DNA of 64,000 nt from Candidatus Zixiibacteriota bacterium (GTDB lineage: Bacteria > Zixibacteria > MSB-5A5 > DSPP01), in the NCBI GenBank assembly GCA_022614805.1, contig JAKEHY010000017.1:1-64000 (forward strand), given 5' to 3'. The notes beneath the pieces were generated by a model that worked only from the letters and a program-made list of their open reading frames with translations, was not told the origin of the DNA and did not search any database. Position 1 is the first letter of the stretch. Every line of letters starts with the position of its first letter. Of the stretch, positions 1 through 7,958 are shown piece by piece. Made by a program: the position numbers and the translations under genes.

Positions 1-762
1 CCAGCCGCTGGGGGTGGCCCCTTGGTCAACGGCCGTAACCACCGAGCCGTCCTGATTGATGGCCCTGATGAATGAGCCGGGTGCCGCGACTCCGGTTACC
101 CGGCGCTGTACCTGGGTCGCATCGACTTCGCTGGTGCCTACCGCTCCGGCGGCGATTTCGTCAGCCCCCACGGAATTGCTCCCCAGGTCCTCTATGGTTA
201 TGGTGCCGTCGAAGACCGTACCGCCAAGCCCACCAACGACACTACTCGTACCCAATTCTGCCGAGGTAATGCTGCCATCGACAATCTTATCCGAACCGAC
301 CGAGTTGGCGGCCAAATCGGCAGCATCCACGCAGCCGGTGCAGGTCAAATCGAGGGCAACCGTGGCGGTGGCGGCGGAATCGGAGCGCAGGGCGTGAAAA
401 GCGAAAGGTATGGAAATAAGCCGGGTGCGGGGGGCCGTCTCTGCATCTCCCCCGACTTTAACCCCTACGAATCGGTTTACCCCTTCAAAAAGACCGTTCG
501 GCAAGTCGGTGGTGTCTCCCAGCCGGACGTTGAAAAGACCGTTGGCTGTCTGCACGTCGTCGAACTCTTCCCATAGATTGGTTCCAGCCGTGGAGTCGTC
601 ATAAATCCGGAAGCGGATGCTATAAATCCCGTCCGCCACTGGATTACCAGAGCCATCCCGCAGTATCCCTTGAAAGTTGATGAGCTTGGGGACATCCGCG
701 ACAGCAACACTGGAGATAAAGAGCATAATCCCCAGTCCGAAAAGCATTGTGAAGCGCTTCAT
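1..762 (-). CDS. Secreted protein with N-terminal carbohydrate-binding-like repeat region, C-terminus cut by window edge
   Basis: The gene runs off the left edge, so only its first 254 codons are present. The ATG at 762 follows a strong AGGAGG site. The product begins with a signal peptide (about residues 1-22, ending in VAVADVP) and then has a LINFQGILRDGSGNPVADG stretch. Openings of this kind are common in exported proteins of FCB and related bacteria. It continues with a beta-rich domain (FRIYDDS, LWEEF, VRLGD) and then threonine/serine/alanine/glycine-rich segments with a recurring pattern (SVGSDKIVDGSI, SVGADEIAAGAV). These resemble the stalk repeats of long surface fibres. Function is unknown; a surface or tail-fibre-like adhesive role is an inference. 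The missing C-terminus would decide the matter. Confidence 0.8.
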   Translation of the reverse strand, partial: MKRFTMLFGLGIMLFISSVAVADVPKLINFQGILRDGSGNPVADGIYSIRFRIYDDSTAGTNLWEEFDDVQTANGLFNVRLGDTTDLPNGLFEGVNRFVGVKVGGDAETAPRTRLISIPFAFHALRSDSAATATVALDLTCTGCVDAADLAANSVGSDKIVDGSITSAELGTSSVVGGLGGTVFDGTITIEDLGSNSVGADEIAAGAVGTSEVDATQVQRRVTGVAAPGSFIRAINQDGSVVTAVDQGATPSGW

Positions 763-1259
763 TTGAACCTCCTTTTTGGTTTGTGTTTTCGTAGGGATAC
801 GTTGCACGTATCCTGTTTGTTTGTCCCTGTCTTTTTTCGGGGTGCTGGGTGGACTAATCACTAATCCCCAATCCCTAATCCCTGTCTTATAAAGAGGGGA
901 CACCTGTTTCCGTCCGTATCCAGATTTGAGGGTCGGGAAAATCCGGAAAGGGCATAGTGTCCCCAGTTTTCTGCCTCTTGGCTTTTGCCTACGGTTTCTT
1001 GCGGAAAAAATGGAAAAAACGAAAACAGTGTCCCCCTTTCAGTTTTGGAGGTTTTTTTTATCTATTCCGTTGGCTCCAGAATTCCAACGGGGCCTGTTTT
1101 CGAGTTTTAACTGCTACTTACTACTGCCCTGCAAGCACCCTGACCCTGCGGAGTAAAGATAGGCCCCTGGAAAAGCGGATGTCAAGTGTTTTTTGGGAAA
1201 TTGAAAAACGAAAAGGGCGGGCCAAAACCCGCCCCCTGCATAGACAACTTCAAAAACTT
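763..1259. other. Long intergenic region with GATTAG-type repeat and TGTCCCC motifs
   Basis: No convincing gene is present in these 500 bases. ORFs across it have no ribosome-binding site and no recognisable family. Visible structure: a TAATC-rich stretch at about 854-886, an inverted GGGGACA at about 896, two AGTGTCCCC motifs at about 955 and 1028, and a terminator hairpin near 1205-1235 for the gene on the right. The promoter of the truncated leftward gene should lie next to 770-850, but I see no clear -35/-10 pair. Confidence 0.5.
1205..1235 (-). terminator. Rho-independent terminator of the M23 peptidase gene
   Basis: On the minus strand a GGGCGGG/CCCGCCC stem with a six-base loop is followed by a T-rich run. 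It lies 25 bases past the stop codon of the peptidase gene. Confidence 0.75.
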
Positions 1260-2207
1260 TTACTGGTCGGCCAAGAGGAAACGGCGGGGATTCAAGGGGC
1301 GGCCCCACTGGCGGACCTCGTAATGCAGGTGCGGGCCGGTGGAATAACCGGTCGAGCCGACTTTTCCCAAAAGCGCGCCAGCCGCAACCGCCTGTCCCCG
1401 CTTGACCGTGATGACGGACAGATGGCCGTAGTAGGATTCGTAGCCCTTTTTGTGACGCAAAATCACAAGCTTTCCGAAGCCGTTTTCCCAGCCGGAAAAA
1501 ATCACCCAGCCGGCGGAGGGGGCGTGCACGGGCGTGCCGTAGGGGGCGGCTATGTCCATTCCCTTGTGATAGCGGATGGCGCCTGATATGGGGTCTTCCT
1601 TGAAGCCGATGCCGCGCGAAATCCGGCCGTCGACCGGAATCGTGCGGGGGACGTATTCGAGATAGGACAGTTTAAGGGCGTATTCACGGTCAAGCCGTTC
1701 CAGCAAATTCTTTTGCAAAACCGCCTGTTTTTCGATTTCCGTCAGCCGCTCCTCGAATGTGGAGGCCCCTCCGAGAAGGTCAGGGTCAAAATCCGGCGGC
1801 GGGACGGGGCCCATCAACGGTTTTTCCCTGACGATGCCCAAGAGCTGGCGCAGCCGCTTTTCCTGCTCGGCCACGGACTGCATCTGCTGTTTCAAGTCGT
1901 TGACCAGATGGGACGGGTCGTAGGGGATGGAGGCGTAGAGGCCGGATTCGTTCGCTTCCAGCCGGGCCTCGAAGGCGTTGCGGATGAACTTGACCGAGAA
2001 AAGCAGGTCGGAAAAGACAAAAAAGAGGAAAATCCCGGCCACTCCAACCAGCCAGCGGCGGGGGAAGGCCAGCCGGAAGGTCCGACCGGAGGGTTCCAAG
2101 CGCAGCGTGACGAAAATCTTTTTATCCATACGTTTCCCGAAAAAGGGGAAGTAGGATAAAAAATCCCCCCAAGCTCTGTCAAGCTCTTTTATCCATTTTG
2201 CCCGCAT
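1260..2207 (-). CDS. Membrane-anchored M23 (LytM-type) zinc endopeptidase
   Basis: This is a cell-wall endopeptidase of the M23/LytM family, predicted to cut peptidoglycan cross-links in the periplasm. The 315-residue product has a basic cytoplasmic start, one membrane segment (about residues 49-66), a heptad-rich region (about 95-200, including QMQSVAEQEKRLRQLLG) and a C-terminal LytM domain. The zinc ligands are visible: H and D of YHKGMDIAAPYG, and the HLH of GPHLHYEVRQWG. I chose the ATG at 2207 because a GGAGG lies 8 bases upstream; an in-frame ATG at 2249 has none. A coiled coil plus LytM is the layout of EnvC/MepM-like proteins. The active site appears complete, so it is probably an enzyme rather than an inactive activator. 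Confidence 0.88.
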   Translation of the reverse strand: MRAKWIKELDRAWGDFLSYFPFFGKRMDKKIFVTLRLEPSGRTFRLAFPRRWLVGVAGIFLFFVFSDLLFSVKFIRNAFEARLEANESGLYASIPYDPSHLVNDLKQQMQSVAEQEKRLRQLLGIVREKPLMGPVPPPDFDPDLLGGASTFEERLTEIEKQAVLQKNLLERLDREYALKLSYLEYVPRTIPVDGRISRGIGFKEDPISGAIRYHKGMDIAAPYGTPVHAPSAGWVIFSGWENGFGKLVILRHKKGYESYYGHLSVITVKRGQAVAAGALLGKVGSTGYSTGPHLHYEVRQWGRPLNPRRFLLADQ

Positions 2208-2269
2208 TTTCTTTTCCTCCAGAAACTTACCCCAGCTTCCACTGCCCATTTTTACACCCTCCGGTCGGG

Positions 2270-2410
2270 TTATTTGATTACCAAGTATTCCCGGCGCAGG
2301 ATTTTGTTTATCACTTTTATGAACTTCTCCGAGCTTAGGTTCTGCAGGCTGTAGAGGTGCCAGGCGGACTTTTCCGGAACCCGGTAACGGGGTTTTCTTT
2401 TGCGAGCCAT
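2270..2410 (-). CDS. Small basic protein of unknown function (46 aa)
   Basis: This is a short lysine/arginine-rich protein beginning MARKRKPRYRVPEKSAW and ending in LRREYLVIK. The ATG at 2410 is preceded by AGGAGAGG at good spacing. A longer version from 2521 is possible, with a weaker GGGGTGG site, and would add 37 residues. It ends about 60 bases before the M23 gene on the same strand, so the two may be co-transcribed. No family is recognised. The charge pattern would fit a nucleic-acid- or ribosome-associated protein, but this is only a guess. Confidence 0.5.
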   Translation of the reverse strand: MARKRKPRYRVPEKSAWHLYSLQNLSSEKFIKVINKILRREYLVIK

Positions 2411-2803
2411 CTTTGCCTCTCCTTTGCGCGGGACGGTTTTAAGGGAGAGGTCGCGGCCTGACTGATTCCCTCTATCCCCATTATCGGCGGCTTTAGGCCG
2501 GTTTATAACCGTCTGACCCATATTTTGCCACCCCTTTTAAGGTGCAAGAGTTATGCCTTCGGACCGGTGGCACAAGCTTTGGCGCTAATGCATTGCGGGG
2601 AAAATCGTTACGCTATTAACTATGGGATTCACCCCTCATTTTGACCCCCCCGTTATGGGCAGATACCTTCAACATATCGGTAATAAACGGGTGCAGGAAT
2701 TTGCTTGTATTTTATAAGGGGAAAAGATAACTTGAGGATTGGCGTACCCGAAGCAGACGGGTTGCGAATATGGCCATATTTTGCCAAACATCGATAAGGG
2801 TTT

Positions 2804-3874
2804 GTGTTCGCTGTGTCCCGCAATAGAAATCGTTCGATTTCGCTAATCTCTCTTTTTCTGCTATTCGCCGCTTTTTCCTATCTTAGCACGATGTACCGAG
2901 TGGCCGTCCTCGGGCGCCCGAATTTTCTGCGCTCCCGGGTTGAAGAAGTCCAATTGGGGCACCACCAAAGCGCAATGAGCAACACGGCTCCGGCCCCTTA
3001 CCAATATCGGGTCTTAAGCACGCTCATCCTGGAGGGACTATTACGGGAGGGCGAGCGACTGGGCATCAGACCGCTCGTGGTGATGATTCTTTTTAAAATG
3101 TCGCTCCATTTCGTCATCTTTTGGCTTTCCTACTTTTTCTTCCGCCGGCTCCGGTTGGGAATGGGACTTTCGCTTTTCGGGGTGGCCTTCACCTTTTATG
3201 CCATTCTGGCCTCCTACTATAACGAGGATTTGGTTTTCTATCAGTATCTGGATTTTTTGTTCTTTCTTGCCGCCTTTGTTTTAATTTTGAAAAATTCCGA
3301 TTTCTCGCTTATTCCGCTGATGTTTCTGGCCATGTTAAACAAGGAAACGGCGGCGGCCCTCCCCTTTGTGTACCTGTTAACCCGGCTGGAGCTTCCCAAA
3401 AAGGGGCAGTGGAAAAACCTCAAGGAATTTTTCGCTTGCATCGTACAAAAAACGGCCGATTTTCGCGGAGTGCTTTTCAAATTCGCCCTCCTGTTGGTGG
3501 TAACCGTCGGCGTGTATGCGGGGGTACGGCTTTACTTCGGAACGGACAGAGAATACATTACAGCCGGTCCCCCCGGCTGGGAGCTTTTGAAAATGAATTT
3601 TTTCCACAAGTACTTCTATATAAACTGGCTGGTGTTCTTCAATTTCCTGCTTTTTACGCCCTGGTTCAAGTGGGGCCAGCAACCGGTACTTATAAAAAGA
3701 GCCGCTTTGGTTCTTTTCCCTTTTCTGGTCTTAGGCAATCTACTCTTGGGTGCCATGGCGGAGGTTCGCACCTTCTTTTGCCTGTTGCCCCTTTTGCTTG
3801 CGGCCAGCCTGATTAATCTCGACTGCTGGACGCGGGAAGCCGCGATTTCCCACGAAAGCAAGCCAAAAGCGTAA
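2804..3874 (+). CDS. Polytopic membrane protein of unknown function, GT-C-like
   Basis: The 356-residue product has about eight hydrophobic segments and very little soluble sequence. Two features recall membrane glycosyltransferase-like hypothetical proteins: a periplasmic APYQYRVLSTL motif after the first membrane segment and a LNKETAAALP motif in a mid-protein loop. Such proteins often have (P/A)YxYR and N(K/R)E motifs. No classic GT-C catalytic DE or ED motif is obvious, so a transferase function is unproven. The start is a GTG at 2804 with a weak AAGGG just upstream. An ATG 29 codons later is the alternative but would cut into the first membrane segment. The gene converges on the nucleotide-sugar operon. 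Confidence 0.75.
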   Translation: MFAVSRNRNRSISLISLFLLFAAFSYLSTMYRVAVLGRPNFLRSRVEEVQLGHHQSAMSNTAPAPYQYRVLSTLILEGLLREGERLGIRPLVVMILFKMSLHFVIFWLSYFFFRRLRLGMGLSLFGVAFTFYAILASYYNEDLVFYQYLDFLFFLAAFVLILKNSDFSLIPLMFLAMLNKETAAALPFVYLLTRLELPKKGQWKNLKEFFACIVQKTADFRGVLFKFALLLVVTVGVYAGVRLYFGTDREYITAGPPGWELLKMNFFHKYFYINWLVFFNFLLFTPWFKWGQQPVLIKRAALVLFPFLVLGNLLLGAMAEVRTFFCLLPLLLAASLINLDCWTREAAISHESKPKA

Positions 3875-3909
3875 GGCGCAGCGGAACCCAAAAAGAATTC
3901 CGCCGGACT

Positions 3910-5211
3910 TCAGAGTTTCACAATATTTTTGAACTTCTTCGCGAGGCCGCCGGTGGCGTTGCGGGTGTCGAAGATTAAGCGGGCGTGGGCGGCCAGCCAG
4001 GGATAGTCGTAGGCGGAGTGGTTGGTCAAAATGACGATGAGGTCGGCTTTTTTGACGCGGTCCAAGGTGAGGGAAACGGAGCGCATACGGAGGTCGTCCA
4101 GCTTGACTTTGGGGACGTGGGGGTCGTTGTAGGAAACGTCCGCGCCGGCTTTGTCCAGGAGCTTTAAAACGTCCAGGGCGGGGGATTCCCGCAGGTCCTG
4201 GATGTCTTTTTTGTAGGCCACGCCCAAAACGAGGATGCGGGCGCCTTTGAGCGCTTTTTGGCGGTCGTTCAAGGTGCGGGTGATGCGCTCGATGACGTAT
4301 TCCGGCATATGAGAGTTGATGTCGCCGGCCAGCTCGATGAAGCGGGCGTAATAGTTCAAGGATTTCAGCTTCCAGGAAAGGTAGTGCGGGTCAATGGGGA
4401 TGCAGTGGCCCCCTAGGCCGGGGCCGGGATAGAAGGGCATAAAGCCGAACGGCTTGGTGGCGGCGGCGTCTATGATTTCCCAGACGTCGATGCCCAGCCG
4501 GTCGCACATCAGGGCAACCTCGTTCACCAAGCCGATGTTGACCGAGCGGAAGGTGTTTTCCAAAAGCTTGACCATCTCCGCAGACTGGGTGGAAGAGACT
4601 GGAATCACCTTTTTGACGATTTGCTGGTAGAAAAGCGTCGCAATCTTTGTGCAGGCCGGGGTGACGCCGCCGACGATGCGGGGGGTGTTGCGGGTGTCGT
4701 AGGCGGAGTTGCCGGGGTCGACCCGCTCCGGCGAGAAGGCCAGGTAGAAATCACGCCCCGCCTTGAGGCCGGTGGATTCGAGAATGGGGAGAATGAGCTC
4801 CACCGTGGTGCCGGGATAGGTGGTGGATTCGAGCACGACCAGCTGGCCGCGGCGCAGATACTTTTTGACCCCTTCGACCGCGGAGAGGATGTAGGAGACG
4901 TCCGGGTCTTTGGTTTTGTTTAGGGGCGTGGGGACGCAGATGGAGATGCAGTCCGCTTTTTTAAGGATGGCGTAGTCGCCGGTGGCAATCAAGGTCTTGG
5001 AGAAAACCAAAGGACGCAAAGTTTCGTTGGAGACGTCGTCGATGTCGGACACACCCCGGTTGATGCGGGCGACGCGGGCTTGGTCGTAGTCGATGCCGTA
5101 GGTTTTGAAGCCGACCGAGGCGAAGGCGACGGCAAGGGGCAGGCCGACGTAGCCCTGGCCGATTATGGCGACGGTGGCGGTGCGTTTTTCGATTTTCTCT
5201 TTCAAGTCCAT
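3910..5211 (-). CDS. wbpA: UDP-N-acetylglucosamine 6-dehydrogenase, WbpA-type nucleotide-sugar dehydrogenase
   Basis: The enzyme oxidises the C6 hydroxyl of a UDP-N-acetylhexosamine in two NAD-dependent steps to give the uronic acid, for surface polysaccharide synthesis. Three UDPGDH domains are present in 433 residues, the usual length. The N-terminal Rossmann motif is IGQGYVGLPLAVAFA, the helical linker contains KLLENTFRSVNIGLVNE, and the catalytic cysteine lies in GPGLGGHCIPIDPHYLSW. The GLGGHCIPIDPxYLxW form is typical of the WbpA branch rather than WecC or TviB. It is the last gene of the leftward gmd operon, 115 bases after rmd, and is probably co-transcribed. Substrate (GlcNAc rather than ManNAc or Glc) is inferred from the motif only. 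Confidence 0.9.
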   Translation of the reverse strand: MDLKEKIEKRTATVAIIGQGYVGLPLAVAFASVGFKTYGIDYDQARVARINRGVSDIDDVSNETLRPLVFSKTLIATGDYAILKKADCISICVPTPLNKTKDPDVSYILSAVEGVKKYLRRGQLVVLESTTYPGTTVELILPILESTGLKAGRDFYLAFSPERVDPGNSAYDTRNTPRIVGGVTPACTKIATLFYQQIVKKVIPVSSTQSAEMVKLLENTFRSVNIGLVNEVALMCDRLGIDVWEIIDAAATKPFGFMPFYPGPGLGGHCIPIDPHYLSWKLKSLNYYARFIELAGDINSHMPEYVIERITRTLNDRQKALKGARILVLGVAYKKDIQDLRESPALDVLKLLDKAGADVSYNDPHVPKVKLDDLRMRSVSLTLDRVKKADLIVILTNHSAYDYPWLAAHARLIFDTRNATGGLAKKFKNIVKL

Positions 5212-5283
5212 AGTTTATCTTTCGGTAAACCGTATTTTAACTGCAACGGCGGAGTTCGTCAAATTCCCCTCTCCTCCACCCAG

Positions 5284-5304
5284 ATTCCTCGCTTCGCTCG
5301 GAAT
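5284..5304. repeat. REP-like imperfect palindrome between rmd and wbpA
   Basis: ATTCC and GGAAT arms flank a TCGCTTCGCTC core. It is one of several different palindromic elements in the intergenic spaces of this window. Confidence 0.5.
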
Positions 5305-5326
5305 GACAGGGTGGAGCGAAAGTAAT

Positions 5327-6307
5327 TCAAACCGCAACTTCGTTCGTATGGTTCCTGCCCCGCCAGTAGTCGAGGGTGTCGGAAAGCGTTTTTTCGAGCT
5401 TAATGGCCGGCTTCCAGCCGAGCTCCCGGCGGGCTTTTGAAAAATCGCCGCGCAGGACGGGGATTTCGGAGGGGCGCTGGCGGGCCGGGTCGCTTTTGAC
5501 TTTGATTTTCACTTTGGACAGGCGCAAAAGCATCTTCAAAACCCGCTCGATGGTAACGTCTTTGCCGGAGCAAAATGTATAGATCTCCCCCGGTTTCCCC
5601 TTTTTCAAAACCAGTTCATAGCCGCGGACGACGTCGCGCACGTCGGAAAAGTCGCGGCGGGCTTTCAGGTTGCCGACAGAGAGGACCGGCTTGGCGGCTC
5701 CGGCTTCGATTTGGGAAATTTGCGAGGCGAAATCGGGGACGGCGAACCCCGGCCCCTGGCGCGGGCCGGTGTGGTTGAAGGCCAGGGCGTGATAGACCGG
5801 AATCTTGAAGGAGTGAAAGTAGGCCTGGCCGATTAAATCCGCCGCCCCCTTGGAGGCGGCGTAGGGGGAACGGGGGGCCCAGGGCTCGGTCCCCTTCAAA
5901 GGCAGCCACTTTTTGTTCACCTGCCCAAAAATGTCGGAGGAGGAAACGAGTAAGACTTTGGGCGGAACAGACATTTCGCGGACGGCTTCGAGCAAATTCA
6001 ACGTCGAAACGAAGTTGTTTACGAGCGTTTCTTCCGGTCTTTTGAAGGAAAACCCGACCGAGGAGAAGGCGGCCAGGTGAAAAATCCATTTGGGCTGGGC
6101 GGCCCAGATGACCTTTTTGACGCTTTCCTTCAGCCGCAAATCGACCTGAAAAAACTCCAGCCGGTCGGCAATACCGGACAAATTTTCCAGCGATTTTTCA
6201 ACAAGAAACGTCCCGGCTATGGAGTATTTCCGGTCGAGCAAAAGCTCGGCCAGATGCGAGCCGACAAAGCCGGAGACGCCGGTGATTAGGCAGTCGAAGG
6301 CGGCCAA
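5327..6307 (-). CDS. rmd: GDP-6-deoxy-D-lyxo-4-hexulose reductase (Rmd-like extended SDR)
   Basis: It reduces the 4-keto product of Gmd to GDP-D-rhamnose, an NAD(P)H-dependent step in the cytoplasm. The 326-residue extended SDR has the nucleotide-binding motif TGVSGFVGSHLAELLL, the catalytic serine triplet in VSSSDIFG and the YxxxK pair in RSPYAASKGAADL. The FNHTGPRQGPGFAVPDFASQ stretch is characteristic of Rmd-type reductases. The start codon is TTG directly after the TAG stop of the OmpH-like gene (TAGTTG), with no separate ribosome-binding site, so translational coupling is likely. With gmd upstream, the operon can make GDP-D-rhamnose or a closely related 6-deoxyhexose. Confidence 0.85.
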   Translation of the reverse strand: MAAFDCLITGVSGFVGSHLAELLLDRKYSIAGTFLVEKSLENLSGIADRLEFFQVDLRLKESVKKVIWAAQPKWIFHLAAFSSVGFSFKRPEETLVNNFVSTLNLLEAVREMSVPPKVLLVSSSDIFGQVNKKWLPLKGTEPWAPRSPYAASKGAADLIGQAYFHSFKIPVYHALAFNHTGPRQGPGFAVPDFASQISQIEAGAAKPVLSVGNLKARRDFSDVRDVVRGYELVLKKGKPGEIYTFCSGKDVTIERVLKMLLRLSKVKIKVKSDPARQRPSEIPVLRGDFSKARRELGWKPAIKLEKTLSDTLDYWRGRNHTNEVAV

Positions 6308-6847
6308 CTACTTTTTGGGAGCGGCGGTAGAGGCGGTTTTGTTCAGCTCGGCCAGGACCTTGTCGGTCAAATCGCTTCCCTCTTTGGCATAGACCACGCT
6401 TTCATCCGAGAAAACGAAGGTGTAGTTCTCCGCTTTCGCCACCCGCTGGATGACTTCCATCACCTTGTCCAAAATCGGCTTGGAAAGATTCAAGCGCATT
6501 TGCTCCAGCTTCCCTCCCTGTCCGAAGGTGGCCTGTCGGAACTGGAAGTAGGCGGCCTGCTTGGCCTCGAACGATTTTTCCTTTTCCGCCTTTTTGGCCG
6601 GGCTCAAAACCGCCGCCTGCCGGGTAAGCTCATCCTGCAGCTTTTCCAGCTCGGAGGCCAGAATCGAATCCTGGCGCTGCGAGCCGATAATCAGCGAATC
6701 GAGTTGGGCCTGGGCGGTGGCGAACTCCTTGAACTCGAAGCGAATCCGGTCGGAATCGACGTACCCCAGCTTGAGCGGCTCCTGCGCGGAAGCAAGCGCG
6801 CTCAATCCGAAAAGAAGTGTTGCCGCCAATGCCATTTTCTTTCTCAC
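6308..6847 (-). CDS. OmpH/Skp-family periplasmic chaperone-like protein
   Basis: The 179-residue exported protein has a signal peptide (MALAATLLFGLSALASAQ) and begins its mature part with LKLGYVDSDRIRFEFKEF, the typical first strand and helix of OmpH/Skp proteins. A long charged helical hairpin follows and the fold closes with YTFVFSDESVVYAKEGSDLT. Members trimerise and hold unfolded outer-membrane proteins. The start is a GTG at 6847 because AAGGAGG lies 4-5 bases upstream; an ATG 4 codons downstream is too far from that site. It sits, unusually, between gmd and rmd, with 39 bases to gmd and none to rmd. A dedicated role in exporting the polysaccharide made by the operon is possible but unsupported. 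Confidence 0.85.
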   Translation of the reverse strand: MRKKMALAATLLFGLSALASAQEPLKLGYVDSDRIRFEFKEFATAQAQLDSLIIGSQRQDSILASELEKLQDELTRQAAVLSPAKKAEKEKSFEAKQAAYFQFRQATFGQGGKLEQMRLNLSKPILDKVMEVIQRVAKAENYTFVFSDESVVYAKEGSDLTDKVLAELNKTASTAAPKK

Positions 6848-6886
6848 AAATCCTCCTTTTGCAAATTTAATCATTTTTTCATTGAA

Positions 6887-7855
<969 letters not shown>

Positions 7856-7899
7856 TGGGGGGAGAATATACGGTTTTGCGAAGGGGTGTCAAAGCGGGC

Positions 7900-7928
7900 T
7901 TGACAAATGCTGGAAAGACATCATCTTT
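7900..7928 (+). promoter_or_regulatory. Candidate sigma-70 promoter of the beta-helix gene
   Basis: TTGACA at 7900-7905 is followed after about 16 bases by a weak -10 (CATCTT). The start codon lies about 30 bases further on. The -35 is perfect and the -10 is poor. Confidence 0.4.
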
Positions 7929-7958
7929 AAAAGGGAGAAAGTAACAGCTTAAACCAAG

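Noticed and set aside
56-397. Plus-strand frame at the left edge
   Set aside because: It is antisense to a truncated minus-strand gene with signal peptide, good ribosome-binding site and recognisable repeats.
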